DNA of 7,301 nt from positions 1-7,301 of the forward strand of contig CALLAV010000213.1 in assembly GCA_938001995.1 (NCBI GenBank), in the 5' to 3' direction. This document shows, piece after piece, positions 1 to 6,047 of the stretch (position 1 is its first letter; each line of letters begins with the position of its first letter). The translations under genes were made by a program, and so were the position numbers. The notes below the pieces were generated by a model. That model was not told the DNA's origin. It did no database searches and saw only the letters and a list, made by a program, of their open reading frames with translations. This stretch comes from an uncultured Amylibacter sp. GTDB taxonomy: Bacteria > Pseudomonadota > Alphaproteobacteria > Rhodobacterales > Rhodobacteraceae.

Positions 1-1209
1 GCAAAGCTCCAGATCACCCGGTTTGTTCGCATCGAACAGGATCAGCGGGTGCATATTGCCGTCCCCTGCGTGAAACACATTGCCCACACCCAAGCCATAT
101 TGCTCCGACAACTCGCCAATGCGCTTGAGCACATACGGCAGCTCCGACACAGGGATCGTGCCATCCAAACACATATAATCGTTGATCTGACCCATCGCGC
201 CGAACGCGGACTTGCGCCCAAGCCAAATGGCGGCACTTTCCTCAGCACTCGTGCTTTCACGAAACTCCACAGGAGTGTGCTTAGCCGCGATCTGACGGAT
301 CAGACCGAGCTGCATATCAATCTCAGCCTCCGATCCCTCAACCTCAGTAATCAGCACCGCCTCACACTCAGGATATCCCGCCTTCGCATGCTTCTCGACC
401 ACTTCCAGAACGCGCCGATCCATGAACTCAATCGCCACAGGCAGCACGCCCGCCTTGATAATGTCGGACACACAGGCCCCCGCCACCTCATTGCTGTCAA
501 ACCCCACAAGCGCAGGCCGCGCCCCTTCAGGTTTGCGCAAAATCCGCAAGGTGGCCTCGGTGACGACACCCAACTGCCCCTCGGACCCGCAAATCAAGCC
601 GAGCAGATCAAGCCCACCCGCATCCAAATGTGCGCCGCCAATTTCGGTCACGGTGCCATCCATCATCACCATGGTCACACCCAGCAGGTTGTTCGTCGTC
701 ACACCGTATTTCAAACAATGGGCCCCGCCCGAATTCATCGCGATATTGCCCGCAATGGCACAAGCCAGCTGGGATGACGGATCAGGCGCGTAAAAGAAAT
801 CCTCTTCCTCCACCGCCCCCGTCACGCTCAAATTCGTGCGCCCAGATTGCACTCGAATATAGCGATCCGCGTAATTCGTCTCGATCACATCATTGAGCCG
901 CGCCACACCAAGGATCACACTGTCCGCCGTTGGCAGTGCCCCACCCGCGAGCGATGTGCCAGACCCGCGCGGCACCACAGGCACGCCCATCTCGTGGCAC
1001 ACCTTCAACACCGCAGAGACCTCTTGCGTGTTGGCAGGCAGCACCGCTGCCAACGGCGGGCACTTATAGGCCGTCAGCGCGTCACATTCGTAAACCCGCG
1101 TTTCATGGGGTTCATGGATCACGGCGTCTGCAGGCAACACCTCTTGTAAGCGCGCCACGATCTCTGCTTTGCGGCTTAGAATACGCGCATCTGGGGTTGG
1201 CATCTGCAT
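1..1209 (-). CDS. glcD: Glycolate oxidase subunit GlcD, FAD-linked (3' end missing)
   Basis: FAD-binding catalytic subunit of glycolate oxidase (GlcDEF), which oxidises glycolate to glyoxylate at the cytoplasmic membrane. The frame is open from the ATG to the left edge: 403 codons are visible, against roughly 480-500 residues in the family, so about 80-95 C-terminal residues lie outside. An N-terminal PCMH-type FAD-binding domain holds the glycine-rich loop PRGSGTSLAGG at residues 80-90, then APDPSSQLACAIAGNIAMNSGG near 141-162 and GSEGQLGVVTEATL at 208-221. The FAD-oxidase C-terminal domain begins near 225 and includes VFHAGDGNMHPLI (378-390), the conserved histidine motif of the family. The start at 1209 is preferred over an in-frame ATG at 1224 because GGAG (1217-1220) sits 7 nt upstream. 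glcE and glcF would be expected beyond the left edge. A D-lactate dehydrogenase or another 2-hydroxyacid oxidase of the same family cannot be excluded on this part alone. Confidence 0.93.
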   Translation of the reverse strand, partial: MQMPTPDARILSRKAEIVARLQEVLPADAVIHEPHETRVYECDALTAYKCPPLAAVLPANTQEVSAVLKVCHEMGVPVVPRGSGTSLAGGALPTADSVILGVARLNDVIETNYADRYIRVQSGRTNLSVTGAVEEEDFFYAPDPSSQLACAIAGNIAMNSGGAHCLKYGVTTNNLLGVTMVMMDGTVTEIGGAHLDAGGLDLLGLICGSEGQLGVVTEATLRILRKPEGARPALVGFDSNEVAGACVSDIIKAGVLPVAIEFMDRRVLEVVEKHAKAGYPECEAVLITEVEGSEAEIDMQLGLIRQIAAKHTPVEFRESTSAEESAAIWLGRKSAFGAMGQINDYMCLDGTIPVSELPYVLKRIGELSEQYGLGVGNVFHAGDGNMHPLILFDANKPGDLELC

Positions 1210-1231
1210 ATCGATTCTCCACATTTTCGAT

Positions 1232-1252
1232 TTGGTAAGATAATATTACCAA
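1232..1252. promoter_or_regulatory. Perfect inverted repeat, probable operator upstream of glcD
   Basis: TTGGTAA (1232-1238) and TTACCAA (1246-1252) are perfect 7-bp arms separated by 7 bp. The repeat spans the predicted -10 element of glcD, a position expected for a repressor site, and lies in the region shared with the divergent DUF599 gene. TGGT...ACCA half-sites are typical of FadR-subfamily GntR regulators, the family of GlcC, PdhR and LldR, although those sites usually have a shorter spacer. The inner part also fits a LysR-type T-N11-A box (1236-1248). No regulator gene is in the window, so its identity is open. Confidence 0.5.
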
Positions 1253-1271
1253 TTTACAGGATTACAATCAA
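1243..1271 (-). promoter_or_regulatory. Predicted sigma70-type promoter of glcD
   Basis: On the minus strand, TTGATT (1271-1266) and TAATAT (1248-1243) are separated by exactly 17 bp. Each matches the sigma70 consensus at four of six positions. The spacing and the position about 35 bp before the glcD start codon suit a promoter. The local sequence is much more AT-rich than its surroundings. No transcription start has been mapped, so this is inference from pattern. Confidence 0.45.
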
Positions 1272-1314
1272 TTTATGCCCTGACACGGCCAACGGCCTAG
1301 GCTAAACCTGCCAC

Positions 1315-2013
1315 ATGTCCTTTGCCATGCCAGAACTCTTCGCCCATTTCACGCTCTTAGACGCCCTCGCCGTCGCGGCCCTAATACTCGCTTGGCTCGG
1401 CAGCACTGCTGTGATTGAACGGACAGGTGTCGCAAAGCCGTCAACGCACATGTTGATGGAAACGTACCGCGAGCGCTGGATGGTGCAGATGGTCACGCGC
1501 ACTCCACGCATCTTTGACAGCGCAGTCCTTGGCATCATGCGCCAAGGCGCAACCTTTTTTGCTTCGTCTTGTATGATTGCCATCGGCGGGTGCGTAGCCC
1601 TGATCGGCGGCGCTGATCAAATCACCATGTTCGCTTCCGATCTCGCCAACACCCCCGTCGCCCCCAAAATTGTGTGGGAGGTGAAAATCCTCCTCCTCAT
1701 GGCGCTTCTGGCCAACGGTTTTCTAAAATTCGTTTGGGCCGTGCGCCTGTTCGGGTATTGCGCCATCGTCATGGCCTCTACCCCCAACGATCCAAAGGAT
1801 GAAACCGCCTATCCCACCGCTGCCAAAGCCGCCGAAATAGCGAACCACGCTGCGCGGAGTTTTAACCGTGGTATGCGCTCGGTTTATTTCACTATAGCAG
1901 CACTGACATGGCTGATCGGAGCAATCCCCCTGCTGGCAGCCACCATCGTTACGATGATCTTGATATACCGTCGCGAATTTTCATCGCGCACGCGGCATGC
2001 GCTCGCGAACTGA
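1315..2013 (+). CDS. DUF599 family integral membrane protein
   Basis: A 232-residue protein that I place in the DUF599 family (function unknown). Four hydrophobic stretches are visible near residues 14-32, 78-98, 120-140 and 188-216. Family-like segments are YRERWMVQM (51-59) followed by RTPRIFDSAVLG (62-73), GATFFASSCMIAIGG (78-92) and KILLLMALLANGFLKFVWAVR (124-144), the last followed by a short YCA motif. The C-terminus is basic and probably cytoplasmic. It is divergent from glcD across 105 bp and convergent with the lipoprotein gene across 23 bp. No clear Shine-Dalgarno precedes the ATG at 1315, and an in-frame ATG at 1327 is an alternative start with no better site. The mRNA may be leaderless or nearly so. 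The role in the cell is unknown. A link to glycolate use is suggested only by position. Confidence 0.85.
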   Translation: MSFAMPELFAHFTLLDALAVAALILAWLGSTAVIERTGVAKPSTHMLMETYRERWMVQMVTRTPRIFDSAVLGIMRQGATFFASSCMIAIGGCVALIGGADQITMFASDLANTPVAPKIVWEVKILLLMALLANGFLKFVWAVRLFGYCAIVMASTPNDPKDETAYPTAAKAAEIANHAARSFNRGMRSVYFTIAALTWLIGAIPLLAATIVTMILIYRREFSSRTRHALAN

Positions 2014-2036
2014 TCACAGCCAATAGTGTAAAAAGG

Positions 2037-2480
2037 CTAGTACCCGGGGCACATACGAACGCCGCCTTGGATCACGCCACCACCTTGGACGCACCCTGCC
2101 AGCCCATCGTATGTGGTTTGATGCGCCACTACAGGCTTTTCTGCCACCACAACGGGCCGCGATTGCACTGGGGCTATTGCAGTTGTCTGACCGCTTAACA
2201 ATTTACGTTGCGCACATTGGTTCACTGCGCGTGCTTGGGCCAGAGTTACGCCATTGCCGTTCAATGTGGAGGCAATGATCTTGCCATTGCCCAGTTCTAA
2301 AATCTGTACTGCTGCGCCATTTACCAATCCCTGTTCCGCCTGACAGTTTGCATGCGCTTGCACTTGAACCTGTTCTGGGATCGCAGATATCTGATCCGCC
2401 CCCGGTGTTTCTGTACAGGCCGCAACGGCCACAAGCGACAGGATTGATACGGACAGGCTGGCAGAAAAACGAGTGATCAT
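2037..2480 (-). CDS. Small cysteine-bearing lipoprotein, function unknown
   Basis: A 147-residue protein with a lipoprotein signal peptide: basic MITR, a hydrophobic stretch (about residues 7-20), then the lipobox VAAC with the lipidated cysteine at residue 22. The +2 residue is Thr, not Asp, so outer-membrane sorting is expected by the usual rule. The mature part has four further cysteines, C46, C89, C130 and C144, which could form two disulfides. Its C-terminus, GCVQGGGVIQGGVRMCPGY (129-147), forms a glycine-rich loop closed by C130 and C144. The middle is rich in Ala, Gln and Val. I do not recognise the family. The ATG at 2480 lacks a good Shine-Dalgarno sequence. It is divergent from the acetyltransferase gene across 138 bp. 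Confidence 0.82.
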   Translation of the reverse strand: MITRFSASLSVSILSLVAVAACTETPGADQISAIPEQVQVQAHANCQAEQGLVNGAAVQILELGNGKIIASTLNGNGVTLAQARAVNQCAQRKLLSGQTTAIAPVQSRPVVVAEKPVVAHQTTYDGLAGCVQGGGVIQGGVRMCPGY

Positions 2481-2550
2481 AGGACGTGCTGATTCTTTAA
2501 TCTAGGTGCAGATACCCTACATTTAGTAACAGAACAGCCCCACAGATCAA

Positions 2551-2577
2551 GCAATGGTGGATTCCCCAGACCATTGC
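2551..2577. repeat. 8-bp perfect inverted repeat in a divergent intergenic region
   Basis: GCAATGGT (2551-2558) and ACCATTGC (2570-2577) are perfect 8-bp arms around an 11-nt centre. It lies between the divergent lipoprotein and acetyltransferase genes, 41 bp before the TTG start of the latter. No T-run follows on either side, so it is unlikely to be a terminator. It could be an operator or a leader hairpin of the acetyltransferase mRNA. Confidence 0.45.
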
Positions 2578-2618
2578 GGGTATCCGAAACCCACCACGCC
2601 TGATCGAAAGACAAAGCC

Positions 2619-3080
2619 TTGAAAATACGACCGACCACCCGTCAGGACATCGCGGACCTGCAAATCGTGCTTAGCGAAACCGAATTATTCCCCGCCGACA
2701 TGCTCCCAGACATGATCGACGGCTTCCTGTCTCAACCCGAAACACCAGACATCTGGCTCACCGCTGAACAGCATGGACGCGCCGTCGGCTTTTGTTACGT
2801 CGTCCCGGAACAACTGGCCGAGGGGGCATGGAACATGCTCGCCATAGCTGTTCGCCCTGCACAGCAAGGATCAGGCTGCGGTGCGGCGCTCACTGCCCAT
2901 GTCGAACAGGTTTTGCGCGAAACAGGTCAACGCATTCTAATTGCCGACACATCTGGAACCGAAGAATTTGCCCCAACCCGCGCTTTTTATCACCAGCAGG
3001 GCTATTCACAAGAAGCCTGCATTCGCGACTTTTGGGCAGAGGGTGACGATAAAGTCGTTTTCTGGAAATCGCTAAAATAA
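2619..3080 (+). CDS. GNAT family N-acetyltransferase
   Basis: A 153-residue single-domain GNAT enzyme that transfers an acetyl group from acetyl-CoA to an unidentified amine. It opens with the typical MKIRPTTRQDI. The acetyl-CoA pyrophosphate-binding motif A is visible at about residues 72-92: LAIAVRP followed by Q83-G84-S85-G86-C87-G88, matching Q/R-x-x-G-x-G. Motif B follows near 117-135, with FAPTRAFYHQQGYSQEA, and the protein ends on a strand, KVVFWKSLK. The start is TTG at 2619: an in-frame TGA at 2601-2603 excludes any upstream start, and no ATG fits the conserved N-terminus. A weak GAAAG (2606-2610) lies about 8 nt upstream. The substrate cannot be deduced. It appears to be a single-gene unit. 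Confidence 0.88.
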   Translation: MKIRPTTRQDIADLQIVLSETELFPADMLPDMIDGFLSQPETPDIWLTAEQHGRAVGFCYVVPEQLAEGAWNMLAIAVRPAQQGSGCGAALTAHVEQVLRETGQRILIADTSGTEEFAPTRAFYHQQGYSQEACIRDFWAEGDDKVVFWKSLK

Positions 3081-3088
3081 CCAAAACC

Positions 3089-3114
3089 CGTGACAATCCA
3101 CACTGATTGTCGCG
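3089..3114. repeat. Inverted repeat (9-bp hairpin) after the acetyltransferase gene
   Basis: CGTGACAAT (3089-3097) can pair with ATTGTCGCG (3106-3114) as nine base pairs with one G-T wobble around an 8-nt loop, beginning 8 nt after the acetyltransferase stop. GAAAGA follows instead of a T-run, so a standard intrinsic terminator is not supported. It may stabilise the upstream mRNA 3' end or act as a binding site for the following gene pair. Confidence 0.4.
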
Positions 3115-3129
3115 GAAAGATGAGCCATG

Positions 3130-3155
3130 TTTGGGTTACAGCAAACAAACCCAAA
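3130..3155 (+). promoter_or_regulatory. Leader hairpin overlapping the ribosome binding site of the small acidic gene
   Basis: TTTGGGTT (3130-3137) and AACCCAAA (3148-3155) are perfect 8-bp arms around a 10-nt loop. The last three bases of the right arm are the first three of the Shine-Dalgarno AAAGGA (3153-3158), which stands 7 nt before the ATG at 3166. Folding in the mRNA would therefore partly occlude ribosome access. The same DNA could equally be a protein-binding palindrome. Confidence 0.4.
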
Positions 3156-3165
3156 GGAACATCCC

Positions 3166-3354
3166 ATGGCAGACCACTTCGACTTTCGATCTAAAGGCAT
3201 GACAGATCCAGAAGAAACCTACTACGAATACAAACTCGACGGTGTCATCATCACCAACTACGACACACACGGCGCAGGCGCACCAAAAACACCCGCGCCA
3301 AAGTTCCAGAGTGACGACGCAAGCCCAGATTTCATCGACGACTTCTTGTTTTAA
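3166..3354 (+). CDS. Small acidic protein of unknown function
   Basis: A 62-residue protein with 13 Asp/Glu against 5 Lys/Arg, no cysteine, no signal peptide and no membrane segment. The start at 3166 (MADHFDF) is chosen over an in-frame ATG at 3127 because AAAGGA (3153-3158) stands 7 nt before it. The earlier start would add 13 residues and has no such site. The centre, YYEYKLDGVIITNYDTHG (19-36), looks like a beta hairpin. A Pro/Ala-rich linker (residues 37-46) follows, and the chain ends in the acidic-aromatic tail DFIDDFLF. It lies 23 nt upstream of the 187-residue cysteine-rich gene and is probably cotranscribed with it. I do not recognise the family. Its size and charge would suit a partner or inhibitor of the downstream protein, but that is inference. 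Confidence 0.68.
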   Translation: MADHFDFRSKGMTDPEETYYEYKLDGVIITNYDTHGAGAPKTPAPKFQSDDASPDFIDDFLF

Positions 3355-3377
3355 AATCAGCCGAAATTGGACACACC

Positions 3378-3941
3378 ATGCCTCTCACATCTCAAAGCCT
3401 ACGCGGTTTTAACGGTATCAATTGCAAAATTTCTGGAGACGCCAAAAATGGCATAACAGCAGGCGCTGCCATGACAGGGTTCGATCCCTGCTGCAAAATC
3501 TTCGCAGGCCCTGTCGATGGCTCCTGTTCTGGCACAGACTTGGTATTGAAAAAACCTAAAGGCGGTAGCGGCAACGGCACGTTCATTTGCAACGAGGACG
3601 ACCAAGTCACCTTTGGCCAGGTCAGCGCAGGCGGCTTCTTGGTCAGCGACCAATTTGGCGGCTGTGACATGACCATCCTCAAATCCCCAAACGGCACGTT
3701 CTGGGGCGCACATGTCTACAGCTCAGACACATGTAGAGCCGCGGTTGCCACCCCTCCTGCAGGCTGGTCGGTCCTTGGCAGTTGGAGCAGCAAAGGATAC
3801 GTAGAAAAGCACACAGACTGTGGCGCCCTGTTTGTGTTTACCTTCTTTGAAAGCGGCAAGGTGATGATTGTGACAGTGGGCGGCGGTGGCTATCCCTTGA
3901 GTGTCCGCCATGTTGGTGTGGCCGCAATGTTCAACGCATAG
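3378..3941 (+). CDS. Cysteine-rich protein of unknown family, possible CNF-like Cys-His hydrolase
   Basis: A 187-residue protein with eight cysteines (C16, C38, C39, C50, C71, C96, C119, C148), many glycines and alternating short hydrophobic stretches that suggest an all-beta fold. There is no signal peptide or membrane helix, so export would need another route. TTGGA (3367-3371) precedes the ATG by 6 nt. The most notable segment is DQFGGCDMTIL (91-101) followed by NGTFWGAHVYSS (105-116). It places a cysteine after Gly-Gly at the start of one predicted strand and a histidine 16 residues later on the next. CNF1 (Cys866/His881) and BLF1 (Cys94/His106) glutamine deamidases have this order with similar spacing. 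The rest of the protein offers no family match I can name, so the deamidase idea is a hypothesis. It is likely cotranscribed with the small acidic gene and converges on the amidotransferase-like gene, 22 bp away. Confidence 0.78.
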   Translation: MPLTSQSLRGFNGINCKISGDAKNGITAGAAMTGFDPCCKIFAGPVDGSCSGTDLVLKKPKGGSGNGTFICNEDDQVTFGQVSAGGFLVSDQFGGCDMTILKSPNGTFWGAHVYSSDTCRAAVATPPAGWSVLGSWSSKGYVEKHTDCGALFVFTFFESGKVMIVTVGGGGYPLSVRHVGVAAMFNA

Positions 3942-3963
3942 TCAACAAGGTGGCGCAGGCTAT

Positions 3964-6045
3964 CTAACGGCCTTCCCACCGCCATGCAGCAACCATTAGG
4001 CCTGCCACCAGCAACAGAAATGCCCAAGCAGGTAAGATCGGCGTTTGGCGAATATCCGTTGCCAAATAAGCATTCCTTGGCGTCACCCCCAACCAACCGC
4101 GCCCAGACGCGGATCGCCCCGCGCGAACCGTCCGCAGACGCGGTTCTGCGAACTCTTCTAGGCGCAGAACGCCGCCATTTGTCGCCGCCAAAATCGGCTG
4201 CAATACATCAGCGCTCGCCATGGTTTTTTCAAACTCGCGCGGTGCGGTCGGACCAATGGCAACCACGGCCTTCAACGTACCGTCTTCCAAACGATACAGC
4301 CCGTTTTCTTCACCCTCAAACTCCGCACTCCAGCGCCCGGGTGCAATTTCCGTTGTCTCCAACTCCACCACATTTCCGTCAGGGCCGGTCACTGAAATCG
4401 CACCACGATCCTCGGTCAGCGATTGGCGTGTGATGGTCACCTTATTCCCTTGCACGACGGCCGAAATGCGTTCCTCTTCCAGTTCTGGCTCTTTCATCGT
4501 CCAATGGGCCAGTCGGCGCAACAATTCCAACTGTGGTCCGCCGCCTTCAAAGCCGCGTGACCACAGCCAGGCATGATCCGACATCAGCATCGCAATGCGG
4601 CCCTCGTCCACGCGGTCCAGCACCAGCAACGGTTTATCGTCTGCCCCCGTCATGACCACGTTTCCTTTGCTCGCCTCTGTGTCGATCAAACGGAACCAAC
4701 GGCCCCATCCGGGTGTGCCATCCTCAGCCTCAGGCAAGGGCGCAAATTCATCGAGCGCGGCCGTCACGGGATGCCGCTGACCCAATTCCGAAATCAACGG
4801 CGTAAAGCCCCGTTCGATCACTTGCGCCGTCGGCTTTGCAGGCAAAACCTCGTTCAGTGGCGTGCGCGCAATACTTTCAACCCCGCCAAACGCAGGGCCA
4901 GATGCGACCAAAACCGCACCGCCGCGCCGCACATAATCCGCCACATTCGCCATATAGCGATTGGGCAGGATTCCGCGGCGGCGATAGCGATCAAAGATGA
5001 TCAAATCGAACTCATCGATCTTTTCCAAAAACAGCTCGCGCGTCGGGAAAGCGATCAGGGAAAGCTCGCGTACAGGCACACCGTCCTGTTTGTCAGGGCT
5101 GCGCAAAATGGTGAAATGCACCAGATCCACCGCCGTGTCAGACTTCAGCAGATTGCGCCACGTGCGCTCGCCTGCATGGGGTTCACCTGACACCAGCAAC
5201 ACGCGCAACCGATCCCGCACGCCGTTGATCGACAGCACCGCACCGTTGTTGCGATCTGTCAGCTCACCCTCTTCGGGAACGACCTGAAACTGCAACACGT
5301 TCAACCCGCCATGGGGCAGCGTTAGGGGCAGTTCAAATTGCCGCCCCACCTCAACCACAAACTCGCGCGGGTCTTCCCCATCAATGGAAATCCGCAAGGT
5401 CGCCTTTCCCGCCACTTCGTCTGGCACCGCGCCCTGATCTTCGACCCGCACAAACAGGGTCACAGGTTCGCCCACGATTGCAAAGGCAGGAGCGTTGTCG
5501 ATCACCAAGCGGCGATCCCAATCGTCATCCTCACCCGTCAAAACCACATGCACGGGCGCTGGAAACACCTCTAGGATCGGCGCGTCATGCACCTGCCCGT
5601 CCGTGACCAAAATCGCGCCTGCGATGCGGCTCTCGGCCACTTCACTCGCTGCTTTCGCTAGCGCAGTCACAACCATAGACCCATCGTCTGCTGCACTCGG
5701 GTCATTCTCAACCTCGATCACCCGCGTTTCAAAATTCTCTAAGTCCCCAATTTCGGCCTGTAAGGCTGTAACACCCGCTTCGATTTGTTCTGGCCGCACG
5801 TCCACCGACTGGCTCTCGGTTTTATCCACGACCACAAAGACGATGTTGGACAGATTTTCACGCTCTTCTTGGCGAAACACGGGCTGCGCCAGCGCCAACA
5901 GCAACACGGCCAACCCCGCCAACCGCAGCCACCACCCCGGCAACCGCCGCCAAATGGCCAGCAGCACAAACACCAGTGCAACAATAGCGCAGGCAATCAG
6001 CACGTTCTGCGGAATAAGCGGGGTGAAGGCGATCTCAAAATCCAT
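3964..6045 (-). CDS. Membrane protein with VWA-like and cysteine-less glutamine amidotransferase-like domains
   Basis: A 693-residue membrane protein. Two N-terminal helices (about residues 15-32 and 39-56) are followed by a VWA-like segment with VVVDKTESQS (71-80), a degenerate DxSxS metal-site motif, and ILVTDG (145-150). Beta-rich sequence spans about 180-275. An amidotransferase-like domain (about 280-515) contains RVLLVSGEPHAGERTWRNLL, FDLIIFDRYRRRGILP, YVRRGGAVLVASGP and SDHAWLWSRGFEGGGPQLELL. A C-terminal helix (about 671-688) precedes the end. The only cysteine in the whole protein is C19, in the first helix, so the class I amidotransferase nucleophile is absent and the domain is presumably structural or regulatory. 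The gene starts 2 nt after the stop of the DUF4159 gene, with GGGG (6054-6057) upstream, suggesting translational coupling. Related alphaproteobacterial loci also carry MoxR and DUF58 genes. The exact function is unknown. An envelope-complex role is inferred. Confidence 0.87.
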   Translation of the reverse strand: MDFEIAFTPLIPQNVLIACAIVALVFVLLAIWRRLPGWWLRLAGLAVLLLALAQPVFRQEERENLSNIVFVVVDKTESQSVDVRPEQIEAGVTALQAEIGDLENFETRVIEVENDPSAADDGSMVVTALAKAASEVAESRIAGAILVTDGQVHDAPILEVFPAPVHVVLTGEDDDWDRRLVIDNAPAFAIVGEPVTLFVRVEDQGAVPDEVAGKATLRISIDGEDPREFVVEVGRQFELPLTLPHGGLNVLQFQVVPEEGELTDRNNGAVLSINGVRDRLRVLLVSGEPHAGERTWRNLLKSDTAVDLVHFTILRSPDKQDGVPVRELSLIAFPTRELFLEKIDEFDLIIFDRYRRRGILPNRYMANVADYVRRGGAVLVASGPAFGGVESIARTPLNEVLPAKPTAQVIERGFTPLISELGQRHPVTAALDEFAPLPEAEDGTPGWGRWFRLIDTEASKGNVVMTGADDKPLLVLDRVDEGRIAMLMSDHAWLWSRGFEGGGPQLELLRRLAHWTMKEPELEEERISAVVQGNKVTITRQSLTEDRGAISVTGPDGNVVELETTEIAPGRWSAEFEGEENGLYRLEDGTLKAVVAIGPTAPREFEKTMASADVLQPILAATNGGVLRLEEFAEPRLRTVRAGRSASGRGWLGVTPRNAYLATDIRQTPILPAWAFLLLVAGLMVAAWRWEGR

Positions 6046-6047
6046 GA

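Noticed and set aside
49..777. 242-codon plus-strand frame opposite glcD
   Set aside because: The opposite strand encodes a continuous GlcD with every family motif. The plus frame is His/Arg-rich with no domain character, a typical antisense shadow in GC-rich DNA.
1280..1308. CTGACA-N17-TAAACC as promoter of the DUF599 gene
   Set aside because: The -35 is good but the -10 matches the consensus at only three positions. It would place the start of transcription at the ATG, which is possible but not strong enough to list as a feature.
2014..2036. Possible bidirectional terminator between the convergent DUF599 and lipoprotein genes
   Set aside because: Only a 4-bp AGCC/GGCT pairing is present, with the A-run inside the loop and not after a stem; too weak to call.
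3942..3963. Possible terminator between the convergent cysteine-rich and amidotransferase-like genes
   Set aside because: No stem or T-run could be seen in the 22-bp gap.
4573..5190. 205-codon plus-strand frame within the amidotransferase-like gene
   Set aside because: It lies wholly opposite a well-supported 693-codon gene and its translation is rich in Arg, His and Gln with no recognisable motif.
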